A DNA stretch of 64,000 nt from Bacteroides sp. Marseille-P3684 (GCF_900291465.1 NZ_LT985808.1:1417908-1481907), one strand, 5' to 3'; counted from the first letter of the stretch, positions 8,312-17,140 are shown. Numbers and translations: made by a program. Notes: a model not told the origin generated them from the sequence alone.

Positions 8312-8935
8312 TCAGGAATGGATGGAATCTGTGCGCACCGAGTCTTGCGGAGCGTCCTCCACGGGGAAGATACCGGCGGTGTTGTGGATGATGTAGTCGG
8401 TGAACTGCTGGTTGGAGGTGAAGCCGTAGCCCGTCAGGATTTTGTCTATCTGCTGGATACGGATGAAGCGGTCGGAGTAGACCTGCTCCTTCGCCTGGTC
8501 CCAGAACAGCTGTTCGGTGTTGAACTTCTCGCCTTTGATGTTCATGATGTCCACATGTCCGCGCAGGTCCCACAGCTTGAGTTTGTCGTAATAGTAGGCG
8601 GTGTCTGCCTTTACCTTGGCATCGATGCGCATCAGGTTGTCATATTTCTCCAGGTAGACGCCCTTCTCGAACGCCCATTTGCTGGTGTCGAGCCTGTCGT
8701 ACACATCCCATTGCTCGGCAATGATTTTGTATCGGATGACTCCGGAGTCTGAGATGAGGGTCGAAACGCCAGTGCTGGTCATCATCGGACGCACGATGGA
8801 GTCGTTGACGGCAGGAGCCAGTGCCTTCTCGCCGTTGGAGCATGCCGCAAAAAAACAGGCGGCGAGCACGAGGCCTGCCACCAGGGTGAGTCCGCTATTT
8901 AAAAGGGTGCTATGTGTCGTTTTCGTCATAATCAT
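8312..8935 (-). CDS. lptC: LPS export protein LptC
   Basis: This 207-residue protein is the periplasmic membrane-linked LptC, which passes lipopolysaccharide from the LptBFG transporter to LptA. The N-terminus has a hydrophobic segment (about 16-31) ending in a lipobox-like FAAC at 29-32, so a lipoprotein is likely. The beta-jellyroll region holds the family-like stretches VIRYKIIAEQWDVYD, LWDLRGHVDIMN and DRFIRIQQ. It lies between the TPR gene (26 bp upstream) and the hemolysin-family gene (5 bp downstream). MIMTK could start at the first or second Met. Confidence 0.88.
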   Translation of the reverse strand: MIMTKTTHSTLLNSGLTLVAGLVLAACFFAACSNGEKALAPAVNDSIVRPMMTSTGVSTLISDSGVIRYKIIAEQWDVYDRLDTSKWAFEKGVYLEKYDNLMRIDAKVKADTAYYYDKLKLWDLRGHVDIMNIKGEKFNTEQLFWDQAKEQVYSDRFIRIQQIDKILTGYGFTSNQQFTDYIIHNTAGIFPVEDAPQDSVRTDSIHS

Positions 8936-8961
8936 TGATTGGGAACGTCGGGGAGAGAAGG

Positions 8962-9723
8962 TCAGGGATGCAGGGTGACTCCAGTCGTCTGTACGATAGG
9001 CTCATAATCGTCCACGCCGCCGGCGCGGAATGTCGCGTTCACACGTGCCAGTGTCTCGTCCCATATCGGACGGTTGATGTCGCATGCGATGGCAGAACTC
9101 TCCCGGATGAGCTTTACAGCTTTATGATAATCGTTGATGAAAGTCGGTTTGAACGTCGGGTTGTCCCGAAGGATTTTCAGGTTGACATCCATCCATGTCA
9201 GCAGCAGGTAGCACGAGGGAGTATCCTCCACACTTGCCACAGCCTCCTGTACCAGCCGGTAAGCCGTCTCCAGGTCGAGGGCGTCGCCCGCATAGTTGGC
9301 ATAGTCATAGGCTTTGGCTGCCAGCAGATGGTCTTTGCGCACGGTGGTCCGCACGAAGTGTTGCAGCTGGTCCCGGTATACAATACCCTGATCGTAGAGG
9401 TGCATGAGCTCTTCCAGATACAGGCTGTGACGTTTGGTATTCCGTTCGTTCCGGAGCAGTTCATGCAGGATTTTCACTCCGTCGCTGTAGAGGCAGGCTT
9501 GCGAACCGGGAGAGAGTGTGAATGCCTCCTTCCACGGCGTATAGGCCTTCCGGTATTCGCCCTTGCGCACATGTTCCCTCATGATGCCCACGTTGAGAAG
9601 GCACTTGATGCTGTCTTTGCCATGACCGAACCGCGAACTTCCGCCGGTGTTCTGTTGGGCGAAAGCCGGGAGGACCAGGAGCGACAGCAACAAACCGAGG
9701 GTGATGAGCGCCGTGCGTCGCAT
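8962..9723 (-). CDS. Exported TPR-like protein of the coaX-lptC operon
   Basis: A 253-residue protein with a clear signal peptide (MRRTALITLGLLLSLLVLPAFAQ). The rest is helical with tetratricopeptide-like pairs, for example GEYRKAYTPWKEAFTLSP near 55-75 and the ALDLETAYRLVQEAVASV pair near 150-170. No enzymatic motif is seen. A protein of this kind sits at this position of the conserved Bacteroidetes operon, between the barrel protein (15 bp upstream) and lptC. A periplasmic scaffolding role in envelope assembly is inference. Confidence 0.75.
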   Translation of the reverse strand: MRRTALITLGLLLSLLVLPAFAQQNTGGSSRFGHGKDSIKCLLNVGIMREHVRKGEYRKAYTPWKEAFTLSPGSQACLYSDGVKILHELLRNERNTKRHSLYLEELMHLYDQGIVYRDQLQHFVRTTVRKDHLLAAKAYDYANYAGDALDLETAYRLVQEAVASVEDTPSCYLLLTWMDVNLKILRDNPTFKPTFINDYHKAVKLIRESSAIACDINRPIWDETLARVNATFRAGGVDDYEPIVQTTGVTLHP

Positions 9724-9738
9724 AGTGTTCTCTGTGTT

Positions 9739-11076
9739 TTATTGTACGAGCATCTTGCGGAACCAGTCTTCGTTGAAGGTGAATCCTATGTTGATGCGCA
9801 GGTAGTTTTCCTTGATGAGGCTGCTGCCTTTCGGGCTGACGTTGATGTATTGCGCCGTGATGGACAGCAACGAACGGTTGTTGTAGTGGTTCATGATGGG
9901 GATTGCCACACCGCCTTCCACGCCGAACTCGCGCATGTCGGAGTTCTTCACCTGGATGTAGGGGGTGGAGTAGTAGGCACCCACACGGTAACGCAGACGC
10001 TGGAAGAAGCCTCGTCCCACGGGGTTGGGCACATATTCCGCTCCGACAGAGATGCGCGAGAGGTTGTTGAACTTCCACTGTTCGTAGTCGTTCTCGCTGT
10101 TCCCCGTGTCGAACTCGCTGTTCTGCTGGGTCTGGAAGTGAGGGAACTTCACACCGCTCCACTGTTGCAGGCTGTAGTCGGCGCCGATAGTCAGTCGGTT
10201 ATCATAGACATAGGTCAGACCCACACCGATTTTCTGCGGCAGTTCGAACGCGCTGCCGATGGTGTCGATGTGTTGCTGCATGACTGTCGACGAGCTGGTC
10301 ATCTGCTGTATCTTGTAGGCACTGCTGCCTATTTCGTGTCCCAACGAGTAGGTGGCACCCAGTGTTAGGGCATGTTTCTCCTTCAGGTTGAACGAGTACT
10401 GCACACCGAAGTCCAGCTTGTAGCTGTTGATGTCTGCCTGGTAGTTGCGGACGTTGCTCCACGCCGAACTGTTGCTGTAGGTGTTGGTGATGGTGTGCGT
10501 GTAGTCTCCGTAGAGGTAGGAGAAGTTGGCACCGATGGAGAAGTTCTTGAACAGCTCCACGCCGACACCGATGAATGCCTGATGCAGTCCGCCGTCGCCC
10601 GAGAAACTCTCGTAGGAGGTCGTGCTCGTGCCGGTCTGTCCACCGTCGGTGTTGGGCACTTCACGTCCGTCGCTGCTGAAGCTGTAGTTGATGTTCGAGA
10701 AAGGGAGAAGCCCCACGGTGATTCCGATGTGCTTGCGCAGGCGGAATTGCAGGGCGATGTAGTCGAGGCTGGAGTTCTTGGCATTCATGCTGAGGTCGCC
10801 GTTACTGAAGTTGGCGTTTTGCAGACTGATGCCGGCATCAAACAGGAATGTGATGGAGTCGATGGCAGAATAGGATGCCGGGTTTCCCACGTTGATGAGT
10901 TTGTTTCGCAGACCGTAGGATATGCCTCCCATACCGCGGTTGGCTGTGGTACTCTGGTCGGAGAGTAGTCCGAAACCGTATCGCGTATAAGGTGAGTTTA
11001 CTCCGTTTTGCGCCAGGGCAACGCCTCCTATCATCAAGAACAACAGCGCAAAGATTATCTTTTCACATCTTATCAT
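9739..11076 (-). CDS. Outer-membrane beta-barrel protein downstream of coaX
   Basis: This 445-residue protein has a signal peptide (cleavage after ALAQ, about residue 22), followed by SPYTRYGFGLLSDQST...GMGGISYGLRN, the typical start of PorV/FadL-like barrels in Bacteroidetes. Many alternating strands follow, ending in INIGFTFNEDWFRKMLVQ. Its start overlaps the end of coaX by 14 bp, which points to coupled translation. The function is not established. The constant position with lptC suggests an envelope role. Confidence 0.78.
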   Translation of the reverse strand: MIRCEKIIFALLFLMIGGVALAQNGVNSPYTRYGFGLLSDQSTTANRGMGGISYGLRNKLINVGNPASYSAIDSITFLFDAGISLQNANFSNGDLSMNAKNSSLDYIALQFRLRKHIGITVGLLPFSNINYSFSSDGREVPNTDGGQTGTSTTSYESFSGDGGLHQAFIGVGVELFKNFSIGANFSYLYGDYTHTITNTYSNSSAWSNVRNYQADINSYKLDFGVQYSFNLKEKHALTLGATYSLGHEIGSSAYKIQQMTSSSTVMQQHIDTIGSAFELPQKIGVGLTYVYDNRLTIGADYSLQQWSGVKFPHFQTQQNSEFDTGNSENDYEQWKFNNLSRISVGAEYVPNPVGRGFFQRLRYRVGAYYSTPYIQVKNSDMREFGVEGGVAIPIMNHYNNRSLLSITAQYINVSPKGSSLIKENYLRINIGFTFNEDWFRKMLVQ

Positions 11077-11791
11077 TGTAGTCTAGTATTCTGTTTAAGC
11101 CTTTTAGAACTAAAAATTTATCTGCAAAGATGATATTTTTTAGGTTTGTATCAAAAGAAAATTCATCGCCTCCGGTTAAAAAAACCAAAAGGTCAGGATA
11201 TTTCTTCTGCATCTGTAGGATGTATCCCGTAATCTCCAGTTCAATGCCGTGTATGACTCCGGCACGGATGGCAGTCTCGGTGCTGTAGCCGAATTCGGGG
11301 ATGTCGCCGTCGGGGTTGATGACCGGCAGTTTGTCGCAATAGGCACTCAGCGCCTTGATGCGTGTATATTTTCCCAGCGAGATGTTGCCGCCGTGATAGC
11401 ATCCGTTGTGGTCGATGAATTCATACGTTAGTGCGGTTCCGGCATCCACCACGAGTATGTCTCTTCCGGGAAAGCGGGTGTATGCACCGACGACGGCTGC
11501 GATGCGGTCTGAACCGAGCGTCTTGGGTGTCCGGTATAGGTTGGTGATGGGCAGGGGAGTCTTGTAGTCCAGCTTGAGGAGGGGGAAATCCAGCCGTTTG
11601 AGTTGTGAGCTGATGATGTCGTTCATGTGTATGACCGACGAGAGGATTCCTTTGCGGATGGCATATCGCTCACAGATATTGTCCAGCTTTTCAAGCGCAT
11701 GGTTGGTGTCGTAGACCATGTCTATCATCTCGTTTTGATGAAAGACAGCCAGCTTGGCAGCAGAGTTTCCTATATCTATAATAAGGTTCAC
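11063..11791 (-). CDS. coaX: Type III pantothenate kinase
   Basis: CoaX phosphorylates pantothenate, the first step of coenzyme A synthesis. The 242-residue length fits the family. Motif 1 is MNLIIDIGNSAAKLAVF (residues 1-17); the GSDRIAAVVGA segment (near 104-114) and DAGTALTYEFID (near 124-135) are the ASKHA-fold phosphate and acidic motifs. The start codon is GTG at 11789-11791, which gives the usual N-terminus. A weak -7 box (TTACTTTG, one mismatch) lies at 11823-11830. It is the first gene of the operon running to ppiD and overlaps the next gene by 14 bp. Confidence 0.92.
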   Translation of the reverse strand: MNLIIDIGNSAAKLAVFHQNEMIDMVYDTNHALEKLDNICERYAIRKGILSSVIHMNDIISSQLKRLDFPLLKLDYKTPLPITNLYRTPKTLGSDRIAAVVGAYTRFPGRDILVVDAGTALTYEFIDHNGCYHGGNISLGKYTRIKALSAYCDKLPVINPDGDIPEFGYSTETAIRAGVIHGIELEITGYILQMQKKYPDLLVFLTGGDEFSFDTNLKNIIFADKFLVLKGLNRILDYNDKM

Positions 11792-11915
11792 GTTTATTTT
11801 CTCATTTCTTGATTTGAGGCTGCAAAGTAATAGAAAATCTATGGGAGTGTGAAGAAATGGCCGTTTTTTCTACATCCCGTCTGCAATAATTTCGTCATTT
11901 TTTCGTGCCACTTCT

Positions 11916-12110
11916 TCATGCACTTTTATTCAAGCGTCCATTTAACAGCTTACAGATATCTTTTCCTTTCATGGTCAGATTATAGGCAGGAAGGCTTTCG
12001 ATTGAGCCAGCCACCTTGAGATTGAATGCCATTACACGCTGTACAAGACCGGGTGATGTCTTCAACTTATGCGTCAAGGGCTTTGCCTTTGTTAGACTTG
12101 GATAATCAAA
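11916..12110 (-). pseudogene. Unidentified C-terminal gene scrap
   Basis: An open frame of about 64 codons without a start ends at the TGA at 11916-11918. It reads like real protein (SFDYPSLTKAKPLTHKLKTS...KDICKLLNGRLNKSA). It abuts and is out of frame with the nuclease gene that ends at 12113. It looks like the tail of a lost gene; I do not recognise the family. The rest of 11792-11915 is A+T-rich and appears empty. Confidence 0.45.
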
Positions 12111-12112
12111 GC

Positions 12113-12853
12113 TTACGAAATGTATTTTTTCAGTTTTTCACTGATGACTTTCAAATCGGATTCGATATTTCGTTTAAGTTTTTTGGTAGTTCCAAAATCT
12201 GAATAATGGAGGACAATAATGTTAATGCCATGTTTAGGTAATACATCGATACGTCTTTGATCGTAAATACGACGTTGTTTATCCCTGGATACTCCGCTTA
12301 CAGTCATTTTCTTATCGAAAAGAGGAACCGAAGAGTTGTGTTGATACTCGTGATATTCCACAACTAACTTCAACTCTTCGTAATATGCATCAACTGGCAA
12401 TCTATGTCCTGTGTCACCAACTAGAAAATCAAATTTGTGCTGCCTTGATGCCTTCTGATGAAGTATTTTATCGCATAGGTCAATGATGTAGAATTCATCT
12501 GAACTTCCCCTTCGATGGGTGCCTGATGAAGTTTGTCTTTTGATAGTTATCTCTGATTTATCATCAACCGGTTTAGCAGAATTTGTGGAAGAAATATCCA
12601 CAAAGAACCAATATCTATTAGAATCTTTACGTTCAACCCATACATAAGGTATTAAGTCCAACATATTATTGTCATCAAGCTTGCGAAGGTACTTCCTAAG
12701 AGGTGACCCATCCCGATGATTAGAGGGGAAAATCCCTTTATCCATGAAAGAGCTCATTAAAGACTTGGCTTTTACCTTTTTGGGACTAGAAGGTAAACTG
12801 AAGTACTCTTTAAGAGCTTCATTTATCTTTTTAGCTATGTCTTGTTTATCCAT
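12113..12853 (-). CDS. Putative VSR/DUF559-like PD-(D/E)XK nuclease
   Basis: A 246-residue protein of unknown exact family. The C-terminal half has the layout of VSR/DUF559-type endonucleases: an Asp at the end of a strand (RLPVDAYYEELKLVVEYHEYQH) with the Asp, Glu and Gln-His spaced as in those nucleases. A basic helix follows (DKQRRIYDQRRIDVLPKHG), then a final hydrophobic strand (INIIVLHYSDF). The first 120 residues hold a helical region and a WVER...YWFFVDI element that may recognise DNA. There is no partner methylase. It is flanked by gene scraps and is A+T-richer than the coaX operon, suggesting acquired DNA, possibly for defence. Nuclease activity is inference. Confidence 0.55.
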   Translation of the reverse strand: MDKQDIAKKINEALKEYFSLPSSPKKVKAKSLMSSFMDKGIFPSNHRDGSPLRKYLRKLDDNNMLDLIPYVWVERKDSNRYWFFVDISSTNSAKPVDDKSEITIKRQTSSGTHRRGSSDEFYIIDLCDKILHQKASRQHKFDFLVGDTGHRLPVDAYYEELKLVVEYHEYQHNSSVPLFDKKMTVSGVSRDKQRRIYDQRRIDVLPKHGINIIVLHYSDFGTTKKLKRNIESDLKVISEKLKKYIS

Positions 12854-12942
12854 ATCTTATAAATTTTTATGTGTTATGATATTCCATTCTTAGGATAACA
12901 TTATAGTATAGAATCCTTCTCATCTTTAGCTAATTCTGAAAC

Positions 12943-12958
12943 GATAATGTTTGGCAGC
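12943..12958. repeat. 16-bp direct repeat, copy 1
   Basis: GATAATGTTTGGCAGC, identical and in the same orientation as 15198-15213. The pair brackets about 2.2 kb holding a gene scrap, the DUF4143 ATPase and the HU-like pseudogene. Confidence 0.6.
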
Positions 12959-13001
12959 TAACCAACCTTTTCAGAGAATGTTAAGCCGCTTGTAAATCGT
13001 T

Positions 13002-13212
13002 TTACAAAACCTCTAAATCATTTATTTTTATCTTATGTTCATTGGGGAAGCAAGAAAGCGAAAGAGTCAAATCACTTTGCTCTTCTTTCTCACTCCATAG
13101 AGGAATATATATATCTATCTGTTTATCGGAAATTTGATAGGATAATGCCAAATCAAACGCTTTTGCAGGTAGTGGTATAATAGTAACTTTCTCATATTCA
13201 TTCCGCCTTCTC
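13002..13212 (-). pseudogene. Unidentified C-terminal gene scrap
   Basis: A frame of 69 codons between a TAG and the TAA at 13002-13004 encodes protein-like sequence (EYEKVTIIPLPAKAFDLALS...EHKIKINDLEVL) with no plausible start. It looks like the tail of a small soluble protein. No family is recognised. Confidence 0.4.
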
Positions 13213-13227
13213 TAATCCCGTCGCACC

Positions 13228-14484
13228 TTAAAGTTCCAGTGAATTTTCCTTCAGCAAGAAGTCGTAAATGCTGATGGTCGTAATCCCGGATTCATCCCTC
13301 GTCACGGGGCTTTCTTCTCCGGTGACGATAATCTTTTTGAAGGAATCGTCCACTCGCAACAGAGATGCCCGTTCCTGCCTTATCTTTTCGTCGGATTCCA
13401 TCCGGTAGGCCGACTGTATGTAATAACGCCTGCTCCCCAAGTTGCAGACAAAATCGACTTCAAGGCTGGAACGGTGCTGCTTCCCGTCCTCGCCTCTATG
13501 GATGACAGGGACAACGCCCACATCCACATTGAAGCCACGCATCCGCAGCTCGTTGTAAACCATGTTCTCCATCAGATGGCTCTTCTCCGATTGGCGAAAG
13601 TTGATACGTGCGTTGCGCAATCCCAAGTCCATGAAGTAATACTTATAGGGGGAATTGATGTAGCGTTTTCCTTTGATGTCGTAGCGGGTGGACTTCTCTA
13701 TCAGAAAAGCATCGCAGAGGTAGTCAATGTAATTCTTGACGGTATCGCCGGACAGGGGCGATTTCTTCTCGCTTTGGAACGTGTTGGCCAGCTTGTTCGG
13801 ATTGGTCAGCGCACCGATGCCCGAAGCCATGATGTTGATGAGTTCCTCCAGATCGTCGTCCTTGCGTATCTCGTAACGGTCTTTGATGTCCTTGAGGTAG
13901 GTCTCGTCGAACAGGGATTTCAGGAAGCGCACCTTCTGTTCTTCCGTTTGGTAGGACAGAATCTGCGGCAGCCCGCCGTACATCATGTATTCGTTGAACC
14001 CCGCCTGCACCGTTCCGGGATAGGCGGACATATATTCGCTGAAACTCAACGGGTACATTTTCACCTCGAAGCCACGTCCCCGGAATTCCGTGATGATGTC
14101 TTTGGACAGAAACTTCGCATTGCTGCCCGTCACATAAATATCCGCATTGCGTATTCGTAGAAAGCCGTTCAACACGTCTTCAAACTGGTCGAGCATCTGC
14201 ACCTCGTCCAGCAGGATATAATACATGTCCCCGTCCGTGATGCGGCTCTCCACGTAGGCATAAAGGTTGTCCGGATTTCTTAGGACGCGGTTCTTGTAAT
14301 CCTCCAAATCCACTTGGATAATATGGTCCGGGGCGATACCGTTGCTTTCCAGATACGAGATGAATATCTCAAAGAGCAGGTATGACTTGCCACACCTGCG
14401 CATCCCGGTTATAATCTTAATCATGCCGTTGTTCCGCAAGGAAATGAGTTCATTCAGGTATTTTCTTCGTTCTATATGTTCCAT
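13228..14484 (-). CDS. AAA-14/DUF4143 ATP-binding protein
   Basis: The 418-residue protein starts at ATG 14484 (MEHIERRKYLNEL); the frame extends 8 codons further to a TTG, but the ATG gives the usual N-terminus. Walker A is GMRRCGKS at 27-34, Walker B is YYILLDEVQML near 95-105, and sensor-like VTGSNAKFLSK follows. The C-terminal half is the DUF4143 domain with a PD-(D/E)XK-like end (SSLEVDFVCNLGSRRYYIQSAYRM). Such proteins are common, often mobile, and of unclear function. It lies inside the 2.2-kb segment bounded by the 16-bp direct repeats. It appears intact. Confidence 0.88.
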   Translation of the reverse strand: MEHIERRKYLNELISLRNNGMIKIITGMRRCGKSYLLFEIFISYLESNGIAPDHIIQVDLEDYKNRVLRNPDNLYAYVESRITDGDMYYILLDEVQMLDQFEDVLNGFLRIRNADIYVTGSNAKFLSKDIITEFRGRGFEVKMYPLSFSEYMSAYPGTVQAGFNEYMMYGGLPQILSYQTEEQKVRFLKSLFDETYLKDIKDRYEIRKDDDLEELINIMASGIGALTNPNKLANTFQSEKKSPLSGDTVKNYIDYLCDAFLIEKSTRYDIKGKRYINSPYKYYFMDLGLRNARINFRQSEKSHLMENMVYNELRMRGFNVDVGVVPVIHRGEDGKQHRSSLEVDFVCNLGSRRYYIQSAYRMESDEKIRQERASLLRVDDSFKKIIVTGEESPVTRDESGITTISIYDFLLKENSLEL

Positions 14485-14813
14485 GCTAATCGAGATTTGT
14501 GTCACCAAGTGACAGAGTTCCCGATTACAAAGATAGGGGTTCTTTCTTTAAATCCGGCAAACGCTACTCGGAAAAAGTGTCATTGGTGACAGTTTTCCCG
14601 AATAGAGCATCCGTCATTATCCCAATGTGCCACAATCACAATCTCAGTTTGCTCATTCCGGCGGAATCCGCCGCCATCCCCGCCAACTCGTCTTCGCAAG
14701 TCTGGCAACCTAGCGGGACGGGTTGTGGAGGCTTTAACCCAAGGGGGGCTCGGTCGTGTCCTCGTTGTCCTCGCTGCCGCCGTTGTCGTTGCTGCTCTCC
14801 ATGTTTTGTCCAG

Positions 14814-15154
14814 TCACACGAAGTCCGCTTTTTGCATGGCGGCTTTCATTTCGTTGGCGGGTTGGAAGTTGATGTTCACCCGCTTCACGTTGTGGACGGT
14901 GAGGTCTTCCTTGCGCTCGGCGCCCTCGGTGTTGAGGGTGACGTTGAACGTGCCTCAGTCGCCTAGCTTCACGCTCTTGCCGTCCAGCAGCAGGCGTTAC
15001 ACCACCTTGCGAACTGGCGTATCGCCATCGTCGCCTCATCGGCTATCAGCATAGCCACTTCGTTCTCGTCCACCATCTTCGTGGTGTACTGCACGGGATA
15101 CCATTTCTTCGCCTCGTTGGGCTTGAGTGGGTTGGTGCGTTGCACCGGTTTCAA
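14814..15154 (-). pseudogene. HU-like DNA-binding protein, broken
   Basis: Reading from 15154, the frame starts MKPVQRTNPLKPNEAKKWYPV and continues to MAIRQF, then shifts by one base. The remainder, in the new frame, gives LLLDGKSVKLGD, a TGA in place of the expected aromatic residue, then GTFNVTLNTEGA and VKRVNINFQPANEMKAAM, ending at 14814. A TAA also interrupts the start of the second part, and residues seem to be missing before MAIRQF. This is the HU/IHF-like family common in Bacteroidales accessory regions. With two stops and a frameshift it is not functional. The interval 14485-14813 contains no other supportable gene. Confidence 0.75.
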
Positions 15155-15197
15155 AAAATACTCATGTCTTTTAAGTTTTTAGGTTGTTAATTATTAT

Positions 15198-15213
15198 GAT
15201 AATGTTTGGCAGC
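15198..15213. repeat. 16-bp direct repeat, copy 2
   Basis: GATAATGTTTGGCAGC, identical to 12943-12958; see that entry. Confidence 0.6.
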
Positions 15214-15252
15214 GTTCCGCTTATTCAGTCGGTAGTGCTGTTTGTTATCAAA

Positions 15253-15690
15253 TTATTGATTCATATAGGGTGACTCAAATTCTTCAATTTTTAGCTGTGT
15301 ATTTATATTGCCTATAGATATTGGAGATTCATAAGAAACAAAATACATATAGTAATCATATCCAAAATGAAATTCCAATTTGTTTGAACGCAGTTTGCAC
15401 CATAATTTTTCACGCAGTATATCACGAATCAAAGGTTCTATATATACACATTGAATCTTATCTCCATTATGATAATCCAAGTTCTTATAGTTTTCCAAAT
15501 CAGTTATTTTGTAATCCCGAATATCAAATAACACAGAAACATCCTTGAATAACTTGATAAATTCATTTTCGGTATATAAATAATCCTCTTCCGTCACCAA
15601 AGAACCAATATCATAAAAACTAATCCATTCATTGTTACCCGGTAACGGTGATATATATTTATTAACCCTATATGAATAATATTTTTTCAT
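15253..15690 (-). CDS. Hypothetical protein, 145 residues
   Basis: The protein starts MKKYYSYRVNKYISPLPGNNEWISFYDIG. It is acidic, soluble and rich in Tyr, Asp, Asn and Ile, with no signal peptide and no motif I recognise. Small A+T-rich acidic proteins of this style in Bacteroidales accessory regions are often immunity proteins of toxin systems, but no toxin gene is visible here, so that is only a possibility. The gene stands alone, between the HU-like pseudogene and the TonB-receptor pseudogene. Confidence 0.55.
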   Translation of the reverse strand: MKKYYSYRVNKYISPLPGNNEWISFYDIGSLVTEEDYLYTENEFIKLFKDVSVLFDIRDYKITDLENYKNLDYHNGDKIQCVYIEPLIRDILREKLWCKLRSNKLEFHFGYDYYMYFVSYESPISIGNINTQLKIEEFESPYMNQ

Positions 15691-15776
15691 TTTCTCAATT
15701 TGATAATGTTATACTATCAGCCGATTTGGCTGTTATTTTCTTCAAGTTGATATTTAGCAATATAGCAATAGAAATA

Positions 15777-16253
15777 TTAAATTGTCATGGCTTTACTTTT
15801 TAATTTGATATCCTTTATAATTCCGGGTACGTGCCTCAAGGCATCGGATAATGGTTTGTCCTGCTCTATCCCCATTTTACTGAAATCGACCACCACCGCT
15901 TCGTCTTGGCGATAAATCCAATTGCTTTCGACGACAACCTCTTTCAGTGTTTCATTTCTGAGCTCCATATAGTATGAACCATTTGTTTTCTGGAGTGCTA
16001 CGTGGAGAGGTTTGAAGGAGACGTGGCTAAAGGAAAGTCTGAAATTGCTTTTCCATGAAATGCTGTCCAATCTGAAGTGTCCATTTTTATCTGTAAGGGC
16101 AAACGGACTGTCGCCTCCCTCTATCCGTACGAAAACATGCTCGATGGCTGTTGAATCTGTCGAGTCCAGTACGATTCCTTAGACGACTTGTCCCATAGCC
16201 GGTGTGACGGTGAGGAAAAGCAAACAGATGATATGTGTTGTGATTTTTCTCAT
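15777..16253 (-). pseudogene. N-terminal fragment of a TonB-dependent receptor-like protein with an in-frame stop
   Basis: From the ATG at 16253 the frame encodes a signal peptide (MRKITTHIICLLFLTVTPAMGQ), two Val codons, a TAA stop, then GIVLDSTDSTAIEHVFVRIEGG, a carboxypeptidase-regulatory-like beta domain in the same frame. It continues through LKEVVVESNWIYRQ and SDALRHVPGIIKD, the usual junction to a TonB plug, then ends after a few unrelated residues. The stop and the absence of plug and barrel show a dead remnant. The ATG at 16070 could still make a 97-residue piece, but I see no reason to think it works. Confidence 0.7.
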
Positions 16254-16399
16254 TCTCTACTTTTTGACGTCTGCAAGGTATACATATTTATTTCATAAAT
16301 CAATGATTTACGAATATATTTTCGACGATGGACGACAAGTGGTTTTCGATGCTTGAAGCGATTGCAAACTTTTCGGTTTTCTCCTGTCAAGGGATGAAA

Positions 16400-16934
16400 T
16401 GACAAAGTGTCAAAACGTCAAACGAATCGCCTGAGAATGCCCTTCGTTGCACCCGACGGCGAGCTTGTGCGTAAAAACGGCCTTTTCAAGCGATTTGCAA
16501 AATACACTTTGCTTGAAAATAGGGCTGTCAGATGTCGTTTTTGAGGAATTTGTGGTACTTTGGAAGGTGTACTGTTAAAGCGGAGGCGAATAAACTGTGC
16601 AAAATAACAGTTCTAAAAATGAAGTGTCCGCGCTTCTTTTGGAACGCAGATGTCTGGAATTTTTCTTTGCTGTTCTCTTTTCTTTACATCGACGGACGAA
16701 ACAATATTGTTTCATCGGTCAAACAATATTGTTTCAAGAGTCAAACACTTGTGTTTGGAAGCTCAAACAATATTGTTTCGCGCATGAAAAAGAAGTGTTT
16801 GAGGTTAATAAATATAAAACGAATAGGCGTTGTAGAAGTTTCTTGTTAATCGGATTTAGCTTTTGCCCGCTGGAAGGAGGAGTTTTTCAAAAGTACGCGT
16901 TAGCTGAAAACGACGAATCGGGAAATTGTGTCAG
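16400..16934 (+). repeat. Dispersed composite intergenic element, copy A
   Basis: About 535 bp between a minus-strand pseudogene and the plus-strand fic gene. Block 1 (16400-16442) contains GACAAAGTGTCAA and CGAATCGCCTGAGAATGCCC. The degenerate other arm, CAAGCGATTTGC, follows near 16489. The 22-bp palindrome array lies at 16698-16801, and the closing block, CGCGTTAGCTGA plus GAAATTGTGTCA, at 16896-16934. Copies B (40215-40767, inverted) and C (59149-59681) share the same order and nearly the same total length. Open frames inside copy A are not convincing genes and are not matched by eye in B or C. Confidence 0.7.
16698..16801. repeat. 22-bp-period palindrome array, locus 2
   Basis: Five units start at 16698, 16720, 16742, 16764 and 16786. 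Most read (C/G)AAACAATATTGTTT(C/G); the third is CAAACACTTGTGTTTG, and the fifth is degenerate. Spacers are 6 bp and unrelated to each other. Confidence 0.85.
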
Positions 16935-17059
16935 GGAAACGGCTTGTTTGCCTCTCAGATTGTCAATGGGTGAGGAGGGGGTTGCCTGTTCTGTCCCGAT
17001 GGGGGCTGCCGTGTCTGTGCTGATATGCAAAACGAGTTTTACTATTAATCTTTTATCGT

Positions 17060-17067
17060 TACCTTTG
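17060..17067 (+). promoter_or_regulatory. Promoter -7 box of fic
   Basis: TACCTTTG matches TAnnTTTG and lies 73 bp before the fic ATG. Confidence 0.5.
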
Positions 17068-17140
17068 TCTTCAAATAAAACGATAAACAAAGGCAAACTG
17101 CTTGTTCCCATCAAGGAAGAGCCAGGTAAGTGACACCCGT

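Noticed and set aside
8307..8573. Extra 89 residues at the start of the hemolysin-family gene
   Set aside because: They lie wholly within lptC in another frame, are His/Arg/Pro-rich, and remove the normal MHTIYLYILTA start.
14485..14813. Amidase or other gene downstream of the HU-like pseudogene
   Set aside because: Only short broken frames are present (one ends DSAGMSKLRL); no family can be recognised.
16532..17133. Two overlapping plus-strand ORFs before fic
   Set aside because: They run through the palindrome array, have repetitive CF/QY-rich translation and are not apparent in copies B and C of the same element.
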